A stretch of 48,262 bases of DNA from assembly GCA_019648995.1 (NCBI GenBank), contig BLXT01000474.1, positions 288,195 to 336,456 of the forward strand. Direction: 5' to 3'. Positions 25,301 through 37,300 of this stretch are shown here, one piece after another (position 1 is the stretch's first letter; every line of letters starts with the position of its first letter). The notes under the pieces were generated by a model. That model was not told the DNA's origin. It searched no databases and worked only from the letters and a program-made list of their open reading frames with translations. A program made the translations under genes and the position numbers. Source of the stretch: Plakobranchus ocellatus. Taxonomy: Eukaryota; Mollusca; Gastropoda; Plakobranchidae.

Positions 25301-28300
25301 TTACTAGTGGCAGATCAGCCCCTTGTTCTTGTGGCAGCTGGGATATTGCACCATGAGATCTTGCCATGGGTGAGGAAGACAGGGAGGCATTCAACAAGGT
25401 TTGTGCCTCAAGCACAGAGAGAGTATTAAGATGGTGCACAGGCACAGTGACAGAGCCTACGGATGTGTCCCGAAGAGCACCTTCTTTTCTCAAGGGATAA
25501 TTTGTAGGCGCATCCATAGACATGCTATGCTTCAGCAAGGGATTAGCCTTGTAAAATGTGGAGGCATCTGAACTTGAAAGAGATGCACTTTTGTTGGGTG
25601 ATTTGGACAAGTTTTCTGGTAAATGTGATTTTACTGGAGAAATAATCTCTTTTGATCTGGGAGGGGATTTCTTGGCAAAGAGAGAAGTTGGTGAAGGACT
25701 CATATCTGTGGGTTTAGGAGTGGACTCTTGGAAACAATAAGACATGGGTACAGCCATGATATTTGATGACTTTGGAGAAGGCATTTGTGGATAATGAGGC
25801 TTTTGAGTGGAAGGATTGCATACTGGTTTGGAACTATGTTCTTGGCAAGAAATCACTTCAAGTGGAAGGGTTGAAGTATGCCTACCTTTTGATGACAGAT
25901 TTCCACTTGTATTTTGCGAGAATTGAGAAAGCGCTTGGGGGGGTAGGGTGTCTTTTTGAAAAGACAGGCTGCTTTGGTGAGCTTGATCAGAGGACGGTCC
26001 CATTATCTGTCTCCTGACGACATCCTCTATGAGGTCTCCAGTGCTGAGGCTTTTTAGTCTACCAGCGGATGACACAGATTTCACAACCTGGTGAGGAGCA
26101 GATACCCCAGGGGACTTGGAAACAGCAGGCATATTGTGTTTGCTCACTCTGGGATCTCCTGATCCCGGTTTAAATAATGATTCAGATGATGGTTCCTGGG
26201 GGTTTAGCTTTGAGGTGTTTGAATAATGTGCTCCTCCTACAATTGAATCAGACTTTGATTCTCCTAAATGCTTTGTAAATGATGAAATGGGTGTTGAGTA
26301 AAATGAAGTGTCTGGGGCTCGGCCATCCTTGCTGGGGCTTGTAAACACACTGAGATACAAAGAGGATTGAGTTTCCTGTGTGTTTTGAGGAGACATAAGG
26401 CTAGCACATATTGGCGAGTGGTGTCTTCCCAAAATACTTGACCTGAGCTGAACTGCATTTAGAGACTTGAGGTCCTGGCTAGAGATCACTTCTGGAGTGC
26501 TCATTCCAACTAGTTCTGCAGTTGAAGAGGACTCCTGAGGAGGTAGACTTACAGCAGAGGCTGAAACTGTCGACTTTTGTGAGACATGTGCAGGGAACGA
26601 AGATGACAATGACAATTGATGGTGTGGTCTGTGATGAGGAGTGACTATGCTTGTATTCTCAGCCTGCACCACTTCCTGATGGGGCTTGGGACAAGGTGGC
26701 AAAAGTACGGAGGGCAAACTTTGGACGGGAGAAACCTGAAGTTGAACTGTGACTGAAGGATCAGCCTGAGATTTTTTTACCTGAGAACCTGAATTTGATT
26801 TGCATTTGCTCCTTGAAGCCAAATAATCTACAGATGGGATAGGATCCTCCTGGTCTGTGTCATGAGCTGATTTTTCAGGACAACTAACCCCGCTCTCTGC
26901 TTGATGGGGCTCCTGACCAAACTCCATATCCATAACTGCCGACAAAACGTTTTCTAAAGACTTTGCATCACTCGACACCTGAAGATCGTCATTACCAGTT
27001 TTGAGAAAAAGATCAGGAGTAAACTCAGTTTTCTGTATATCAGTGAGATTAAGATCTGATATGTCCATTGCATCTTCTAGAGGGGGCATTTCTCCAAAAG
27101 TATCGCCAACATCCATGTCTTCAAAATCTGTCAGAAAACTGCTTGAGGATGCCTTAGCTGGATTAGGCGTTTCTTTCTTTGAGCCTTGAGCTTCATTCAG
27201 ACCCACTGAGGGAGTTACAGGAAATGAGGCCCCTCTATCACCCTTCAGTCTTTGAAGCAAAGCTTGTTCTTTAGCATCGTCATTCAGCTTCACAGATTCT
27301 GGTGTGGTTGTAAGCATTGCCCGTCCTTGCTCTTGAGCTCTTTGAAAGGGACTGCCTTGGCGAGGGCATTCATTACTATGAACCTCTTCAACAGTCCGTA
27401 GAGATGGTCTCCTGGTTTTTTGATTCTTTTCATCATCTTCAACTTCTGCACTACCAAAGATGAGGGACTGATCAAGGAAGTTATAGTCTCGAAGGTCTAC
27501 CTCTAGTCCCAGACTCTGAGAAGAGAAGTAATATACATTTTCTAACAGAATGAAAGTCTTCTTACCATTCTAAGATAAATATAAAAGGTTAAAAAAAAAA
27601 AGCCAAAAAAAAACCAAAAAAAACATCCGCAAACAAAACAAGGAACATGTAAAATTCTCCCAATGATGTGACTGGCTTGAAAATTTAAAGAGTGCCTTTA
27701 AGAGAAAAGTCATTGGTCTTAAAACTAGCCTTAACAAGTCAAGATACAAGTAATTAGCCTATACCACATAATATTCTTGTAGCTGTGCACAAAGCACATA
27801 TTTTTCTCTTCATTATGCCAGAAGCGTAACATTGGCCTGGATTCCATGGAAGATGATGCACTTTTAAGTAAATTTATAAAAACTTCAGTTTATTGTAATT
27901 ACGTTACAAAATAAACATATTAGGATGACTATAATATAGTTCATGAACAGGAAAGAAAAAAAACATTAAAATGCAATTCAGCTGCAATACAAATTAAAAA
28001 AATATTTTTACAACACAAATATTAATACCTTTGGAGGGTCAGAGCTTGTAGCAAATTCATACAACTCAAGAAGGCGTTCACCAACATTTTTCCACCTGAA
28101 GTAATTGTGAAAAAAAAAATATGCTCTGAATCATTTTGATCCCTTTCATGGGTTAAACAAAAAAAAAAAACCTAAAGAATGTCTAAGCAAACATGATAAA
28201 GATAAAGAAAGAAAGGAAAAGATACATGGAGAAGAGCTGGATTCAATGTCAAAGTAATACCTGCCCAATCCAAATGTGAGGCAGCGGGAGCAAAACAGGC

Positions 28301-31300
28301 AAAAGCCACTCAGGATAATTTTTCTCTGGAGCCCTTTAAAAATTTGTATTGACCCACAAAGGTAAAGTATACTCTTCATAGTTGCAGATCTCTTGATGTG
28401 ATTGGGATAGAGACATAGGTTTTTTTTCTCTCCATGAATGTGTAAATTATAAGCCATTACATCATACTCATAATTCAAGCGATCAAAGTGCGACTTCAAA
28501 CTGATTTACTCTGGTCGCCTCTCAAATTTTGTTTCAGTTAAAATGCCTTTAGAATTATATGCTATTATGCATGAAAATATGCAGACATAATAAACTTACA
28601 TGCATAAATAGTAAGCAAGCTGACTGATTTGACAGACGGAGATGTAAAAAAAAACATACAACTATGTTCATAAGGATTGTGCCCATTTAAACCGCAAAAT
28701 TTTATAGAAATCTCTTATTTAAGTTGGCAAAACATGTTTTTAATAATAATCTAAAGCTCACGTGAACGGTGCCAGTGGTTTAAGGAAAGTCATTGGTTTA
28801 CGACCTTTCTCATTTTCTTCCTCTATAAGTTGCCTCCTTTTAGTTCGGATTTTGTTCGATTCCTCCAAACACTGAGAAGAAAAAAAAGGACAATTAAGAA
28901 TATATGAAAAGCATTTTTTTTTTACAAGCTGACAAATTATATAACTAAATTAGTAAGCAGCACCAAATAAATAATCTCAACTGTTGTTGGCACATACTGA
29001 CTGTACCTGCCTGAACATATCGGCCCTCTGAGAAAACAAAAAGGCTGCATGATTGCAGAGCAAATGTCAAAATTAGTCTCATTATACACACTGCATACTG
29101 AAACAGCCAAAAAACTCCTTTATGTAAACTTAGCAACCATGATATTTGGATAGGACTATCCTGAATTTGTGCCACAATAATCCACATGAATATGAGAGGT
29201 TGGTTTTTGTAAAGTCCACAACAAGGTGATCTCAAGCTCTCGGGCCCTCCATCAGGCCACGGCGCCAGTGGCAGGAGACTTTGAAAACTAAATGTTTGTC
29301 CTAACTCAATAAGCCTGGCTTGCAATATGTATTTCTCCGATTGCCACTTTTTGCAAATATTTTACTCTGGAGCCAACCAAAGCATTGACTGCTATTGACT
29401 ATTCCATAAAAAGACATACGTATAAATTTTACAAAGTGAAAGAGAATAACAATTCAGAGCATAGTGCATTTCAATTCAACAACTTGTAGTAAAACAATAT
29501 TATGATACAATCATACTTCTTTCAAAGAATGAAACAAAATCCACAAAAAACTGAGTGACTGCCTCACGAGTTTGAACACTCGTTTTAAATTAATTAATTA
29601 ATTAATGAAGGTTTAAAAGCAAATCTACAAGGAATTAATTCTTATTGATATCTGATATTTTGTTTTCTTTTAAACTTCCCAAAAACACAACCATTTAGTA
29701 TTAGCTTGAGGTCTTTTTGACAATTCAAAACATAGCTAGATTATTGGTTTACCCAGTGCACCATTAAGCATTGATCTAAGCATAGCTAGATCTATTGTAG
29801 ACACCATTCTAGGCTAAACTAAATCATCTATGACATTATTTTACCAATGACCTAAACACTGCATTCTAGATGTGTATTAAGAGGGAAAATTTCAATATAT
29901 ATGAATGTTTATGATCTAGAAATTTAATACCAATACTGAGTAGATTAGGATCTAAATTTAATAAAAATGACCAAAGTTTTTTGCTGTTATGCCATATACT
30001 ACACAAATCATCTTTCCTCATCATGCAAGAAAGGCAGAAATCTAAGAAAGTGTGCATTTCTTTACATATGCTGGTAAAAGGAAACATAGCTGTCTAATGT
30101 TGAATACTAAATACAGGTATGTTGATTTTATGTCAATTTGTTTGGGAAAAAATAAGTAAAACAGTCAAAAACTATTTTTGTCAAAACTGCTACATTCAAC
30201 ATCTGACTCACCAAGAATATCCCAAGATATGATTGTATATTCAGTAATGATTAAGAACACAAGCTATCACCTCATTTGTGTCATGGGGTATCATAATGAT
30301 GAAAATTCTCCATGAGAAATGCAAATAATTTAAGTTATCAAAATTAGAATTAATTGAACTCTATTGCATACCGCACTTACATGGCATGATTTTCTGTTTT
30401 TTGGGGGGTGTTTATACTAATGTTGAAAATTCTGACAAATTATTTCTAATGGTCAATAAAAATCAAAACAAATTGTTGTGAACACCTACTTCCTTTGATT
30501 CCTCTTTATCCACCACAATGGTATGAATCTGAGGGTCACTGAAATTTAATAAAATAAAACTTATGTACAAATGCATTGCCTGTTTTTCTCAGATAATACA
30601 TGAACGTTGTTTTCTCTAGGAAACATTACTTTGAAAATTAAATAGTCAGGAGAAGTAACAGATTTAATCACCAACTCTTACTTTGCACATAAAAATAAAT
30701 TTTTCACCAAATGTTAACGGTCTCTCAGTGTTCATTCATCCATTTTATTTCATTGAACAAACTTTGTTGAATGTTTTTCCCCTTTATTATCCTCAATACA
30801 TTCCTCTCATTTATACTTAAACATGCAGCCATGACAAGTGTTACACATTTGAGGTCTTAATTCTGTTTTCTAGAAGCAAAGAAAAAAACAAACACCATAC
30901 CCCTCAAAAAAAAAAAAATTACCAGTAAACAAACATTTCTTTGGTAATGCTCTCCAAAGATGGCTGCTCTGATAAAATCTGCCTCCTCAGCACAAGTCCT
31001 TTGGTGTAATAGCAGTCTTTCTCTAGAGCACAGCTTATATGCTCAAGGCACACTGATGTTGGTGAGAAATGGTGTGGGTTGTGATTGCAAAGGAAAGTTG
31101 AATGGGATCAGACAATGCTTTGAATGCAATCTATACATGGCACTTAGAAATCAGTTTCTAATTCAAACATAAGCCACAGCTAAAACATTTGTTTAACTAT
31201 AATAAACAAGTTATTTGAATCAACAATGCTCAATTATAGCAACTAAAAGTAACTTCCATGATTGATTTCTTTTTTCCTTCAATTGTTATTTATGGTTTCA

Positions 31301-34300
31301 ATGCTGAGAGAGAGGTGAATTACATTTTGCAGCATTGAAAGCATTTGGTTCATTGCTACAATATGTCATGCTCTTATCCATCTGATAACATACTCAAGTA
31401 GTCTCCAAGGGCAAAAGTTACTGTTATAGCATTATCCAGACTGGGCCAGTGGTTGGGATTGCATTGTAAAGCCTGGAATAAAATGTTACAATAATTAAAA
31501 AGCTGCTCGTCCTTATCACAAAAGGTATAAAACAGATGCAAGCTAAGACTCATGACTTTAAGCATCTACTTGAAAAAGCTCATTTTTGGCCAATAGAAAA
31601 GCTGGCACTTTGGCCAATTTCAATATTTAATATAGAAAGACATGATCATAAATTTAGCTTAGTCTGCAGAATTCAGAAACATAAATATTTTGAGCAGCCT
31701 ATTATTTCATCAGATTACAATAGATCAAGGTCACTGATCCCAATTTAGCCTTCTTTCCATCAAGATCCAAATGCCCACAAAAAGTACCCACGATGAATAT
31801 TCTGTACAAAAAAAAAAATATACAAACTCCTCTCATTATTAATATCTATACCTACTGTAGATTCAGATGAGGAATATTTATGGGTTTTTTTTCTATTTTA
31901 TTACTGATAAAAATGCATATGCAAAAAAAGTCACAACTCGAATTTCTATTGAACAGAGGAAACAGATTTCTATGAACATGAAAACATGTCACCTGTAATG
32001 GCTTCACCAGTTCCTTCACACTAAAGAAGACACAACAATAATAATATATGGCGCAGGGAAATGATAACAATGTCATCCTTCTTTTATATTACTAGTATCT
32101 TATCTTAACCAATCAGTCATGCATCTTCAGGATACTTATATGTAGAAAGAGTAATTTTTATAAATGTTTCTTCACTATTGATGGTATGGCTTCATATGAC
32201 AGGAGGAATTTTACTCATTACATTGCTTTTCTTCCTACTTATGTCCTAAAAGACATAAACAGTGGAGCACATCTGTCTTAATTAAAAAGGGAACTCATGC
32301 AACAGCCATCATCTAAGATAAAAGCATATCATCAAAAACTTATCTTAAAGACTCTTTTCAGCTTGGAATTTCGGACTACAATTACACTTGTTCATGCTCT
32401 CAATGTCAATATATATTTCAAGACCAAACCTTTTTTACCCCAATAAAAAATCTCACATGAGTAATTGCCATTTAATTAGCTTTTTTTTCATGCTCTCTTC
32501 TTGGAGCTGTGTTACTTTTTGTTTTTTCTTCCTAAATATCAATCTCTCACCGTTGCAAATAAACTACATTTAAAAACTATTTTGTCATGGCATTTAAAAC
32601 AAAACATACATATATATAAAATGATGAGAAAAACTTTATAGTATTTGGCAACTAAAAAGGAAAAAAAATCTTACTTGCTGAAAACAGATCTTTGCTAATG
32701 GATAGTTATAAATTTTCAGTGCAATCTGGCCCATTTTAAACCACACTGTCACTTCACTGGAGTCAATTTTCACAGCCTGATATACAAGAGATGGAGGTAT
32801 GAAATACAGATTAGAGCACACTACAAAATTATACATTAAAATACTGTTAGAAATGGATGAATGAAATTCAGTGATAAACTAATGAAAAGTCCATAAGTTA
32901 AGGGGAAAAAAAGCAAAGGTCACAAATTGATTGCTATTTTTTTTTTTTATGCTGAAAAGAATTTATGATATTTTTTGCTAATTCGCAAATATCTAAAAAT
33001 AAATTAATTTTATTCTTTCAAAAAATTACTGCACAAATCTTAGGCTGTATCTCTTCATCATTGTAAGCGACTGTGGAAAACAATGAACAAAAAAAANNNN
33101 NNNNNNNNNNNNNNNNNNNNNAAAAAAAAAAAAAAAAAAAAACCTACAATCAAGATTGAAAAAAAAAAAATTCTAGTAAGACATTACCTTGGAAGCTGCA
33201 CTTATGTCCATCCAAAAATTTAATTTAAAAGTGCATTTATCATTTAAATGAAGTCTTACCTTTTTAAAAAATACCAACTAAAGAACCCCTCATGTTGCAT
33301 TTCCAATTACTCTCTAGTAATGGCCCACTGAATGCAGCCATCAAAAACAAAACAGTTCAATTTTCAATATATATTGTACCTCTATGTACGAGGCCATGGC
33401 CTGTTTCAACTCTTTCCTCTCTAACAATATGGCTGCCAGATTTTTGTGAACAGAGTAGAGCAGCTGCAGGCCAGGGTGTGATGGGGCAGACGCAGGAGAA
33501 TCATCATTTTCTATCAGGCTTGCAGCCTAAGGAGAAAGTAAAAGTTCAATATTCATATGCCCACAAATCATTTAAAATGATCACAAATGAATGCACTTGA
33601 GCATGGTATTCTTTTCATCTTCTCTGTAATTAAGATCAAAATTACCAATGATAAAAAAATTTAGCTGCACATTCATATAACATTTATTTTTTTTAACATG
33701 TTTGCTAGTTTTATAAAGGTTGAGTTTGAGTACAAAAGTACAATTATATGAAAAAAAAATACAAACAATTAATATAAAAATTTATAATAAACCAATTCCA
33801 TTACCTGTTACAGTCAAAATAGGTATCATTCTATACAGCTAATATAAACTTACATTATTATCAAATATTTGATAAAATTAGACTCAAAAAACAAAATGCA
33901 TCAACCAAAACCTAACATGGAATTATAATAAAAACATAGATGTTGGTTCCTAAACCCAATCCTTAAAATATATTGTCTTATCAAGAGAAAATGCTAATTA
34001 TCTTTTTTAATCACAATGTCATTCAATACATATCATTGCTAAAAAAACTGCATAATCTTTTCTAGAACAACTATTGAATCATTAGCACCAATCAATGACT
34101 AAGCTGCTGAGTTAAAAAAAAAAACACAAAAAAAATATTACAAAGCACAAGAAATATATAGACCTAGATCTATATTTTTATTGTATAAAGAGTGTTTTTT
34201 TTCCTGTCTTTGGGCTGATTTTTATGCTTAAGAACTTTAATGCCTTGGCAAAATCAGACGAATTGATCAATATCAAATAAGGGTGTTCTTTCGAGGATGG

Positions 34301-37300
34301 ACTTGATCCCACCTCAATCAAGCAGTTCAGTATTAAATTACTCGCTTCCTTGCTAGTATTATGACAGTTATCATACATATGACCCATTTGTTCTTCGCCT
34401 ACTTGGCTCAAGTGTCAGTGGAATGCTAAAACTCATGAATGATAGAAGGCCCTGCAAGTTTCAAACCCATTTCTATAACCACTGGACCACCGAAGCCTAC
34501 TATTACTGTACGACTTTAACATGGACACATACAGAATGAGCAAATCTAATAAAAAATTAATATTCTATAGATATAAAAAAAATATATATATATCATTATA
34601 TGTATTCAAATTCAAATCTTAACCTTAGATCAAGTTTATTAAAGTAGTTGATAGGAACAGTAAAGATGATAAAAAGTTCAAACCTCTTTCAAAAACGGAT
34701 GGTCAAATAAGTTGCAGAACAATTTTTCTGCATAATCACGACTTCCTGATTGCTGGTAGGAAAGAGCTTTGGTGTATGCTGCAAAAGCCTCTGCCTCCTA
34801 TATAAAAAAAAAAAATGTCTTTTATTAAGCTCAAGGTAAAGATTTAAAGTTTAACAGTTGCCATTTACTCTAGAATTATTATCAAGCTAAACAAAGTTTT
34901 CAGCAAAAAAAAAGAAAGACAAAAAAGTATACACCCATTTCAATTAATATTACTCTCCTCTGGGAAAGAAAAAAGATTAAAGTCTCTTTCCCATTTTCAT
35001 CACATCACTCAATGCAAAAAATGCAAGGAAAGTCCTAGATAGATGACTATAATGAAAAAAGAAATTTGACCAAAAAAAAATATGCGCAACAGAAACTGTC
35101 ATCAGTTCCTTGTCTGTAACAGACATTGGCATCAATATCCTTCTTTCGAACCTATTCTCAATTAACTTCATAAAGTTGTTAATGCTAGCCTTGCCCATTT
35201 CCCCATGACTTAAGACTTTTTAAATTAAAAGTTATTCTCTGTCTACCTCTACTGCTTTTGCCTCCAATCTTTCCAGTGATTGCTCTAAATGTTCTAAACT
35301 ATTGTGTCGTCAAATATGGCCTAAAAAAGTGTAGTTGCCTCTGTATTACGGTTTTCGTTATTACTGTCATTATTAAGCTTTTTTTTTTTATTAAAGACAG
35401 AAAATTGAAGTAAAGCTACAAAACACCTCTCAATTATAAGCCTGAAAAGGTATGAAGAAGTTATTTTGGAAAAAATACTATATAGTTTAAACCATAGCAA
35501 TCATGATTTTAAGATGCAACAGCCCAAAAATATCTGAATGATTATTTGAATTATAAGGTAAAACCTCATCGTTGTGCAGGAAGGAGCCTTCTACCAAAAA
35601 ATTGTTTTACAAGTCTGACCCCTTATTTTTCCACTTGAAGACAAGGATAATGTATCGACAGAAGACATGTGCCCTAAAGATTTAAAATGAGAGACAGTCA
35701 TTAATATCTCACTATATTAAAAAAAATAAAATATTAGTCCTGCATTCTCCATCTACATGATGGACTGGAGCTATTTGAACACAGAGAGGAACATAATAAA
35801 ATTTTGAGAGACTACTATAAAAGGATTTCTTTAGTACGAGGGATGTCCGAAAAGAAACAGGAAAAGGGGCATAACTCAAAGAGTTTTGATCAGATAAATT
35901 TGAAACTCACACAGATTAAAGTTCACTCTCCCACTACTTCTCAACGTAATCCCCATGGAGATCGATGCATTTTTGCAAGCGCGACAGCAGCGAATTGATA
36001 CCCACTCGAAAGAAATCAACGTCAAGATTATCAAACCAATTCCTCAATTCACTGATGAGGTCATCATCTGCTGCAGTATCGGGATGCGAAAGGTGTGATC
36101 CTCTTAGACATTTTACCACAGGGTCAGTGTATCAATGCTGCCCGACACTGCAGCACTCTTGACCGCCTTAAAGAAGCAATTCCTCGCAAAAGACCTGGGC
36201 TCTTGAGAAGGAGTGTTGTGCTTCAGCACGATAATGCGACCCTTCATTCAGCAAACCTTACACAGCAATGGCTGCAGCGCTACGGTTGGGAAATTCTTCC
36301 TCATCCTGCCCACAGTCCAGACCTGGCACCCTCTGACTTTCATTTGTTTGGACCCTTGAAGCGCCATTTAGGAGGCATGGCTTTCGAGACAGAAGATGAC
36401 CTCATCAGTGAATTGAGGAATTGGTTTGATAATCTTGACGTTGATTTCTTTCGAGTGGGTATCAATTCGCTGCTGTCGCGCTGGCAAAAATGCATCGATC
36501 TCCACGGAGATTACGTTGAGAAGTAGTGGAAGCGTGTACTTCAATCTGTCTGAGTTTCAAATTTATCTGATCAAAACTCTTGGAGTTATGCCCCTTTTCC
36601 TGTTTCTTTGCGGACATCCCTCGTAGTTTAAAATCCTGGAATCAACATTTATCTACAATCTGTGGACATACGTTTCAATAAAATTATTAGAGATTCAAAT
36701 TTTTGTCCAGTCTTAAAAGCTTCATGAATGTGCATCATATCAAATCAGTTAAATGTTTAGGATGAAAATTTAAAAAGAGAGATGTCTAAATAAGTTTAAA
36801 ATTACCCCCCACAGCAAAAATAATTGTAATAATAGTACTGCACTAGCTCTCAAACCTTTGCTTCTTTAGTTTGAGTTGCATGTGTGTAGGTTGATTCATC
36901 TTCAGAACTTGATGAGCCATTTAAAGCTGAGATGGGAAACTGTGGATAAAAAAGAACTCTTTGAGAGGTGGCAAAATCAACCAATAGTAAAGTAGAAGTA
37001 CTCAAATTTAATTGGATTATGGCTTGAGTCAGTGATGCCAAAGTTATTTCCGTTCACATGGATGATCTTATTATCTTAATCTTGATGATGCAACTAGACA
37101 TACCAGGCATTCAATTCTGCTTTGAAGCATGGTTTTTTTCTGCAAGTGTATAAAATTCCACGAAAGCAAACATATTAGCTTGTTTAAATGCAGCTATCTC
37201 AATATTTAACTAAAAAAAAAGGACTAACAAAATGCTCTGTAAGTATCAAATCTAAACCAAATAAGCAAGTTTAGTTACATGATTCACCTCACTCCTAACA

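Larger units (their letters stand above)
30539..34683 (-). other. CABIN1 introns 3-7
   Basis: Between exons 3 and 8 the introns are 33527-34683, 32777-33379, 31473-32674, 31053-31393 and 30539-30922. Apart from the SINE-like element at 34250-34500 and the N gap, they are low-complexity AT-rich DNA. Confidence 0.65.
34798..36855 (-). other. CABIN1 intron 2
   Basis: 2,058 bases, with the fold-back mariner taking up 788. The remainder has no recognised feature. Confidence 0.75.

Noticed and set aside
24974-26017. Plus-strand frames of 60-90 codons opposite the giant exon
   Set aside because: Shadows of the conserved-phase CABIN1 exon 11; no independent support.
28945-29325. Minus-strand 126-codon frame in CABIN1 intron 8
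   Set aside because: Hydrophobic, biased translation running through a SINE tail fragment; no homology and out of phase with CABIN1 splicing.
31536-31748. Plus-strand 70-codon frame starting in CABIN1 intron 5
   Set aside because: AT-rich chance frame with no homology and no splice or promoter context.
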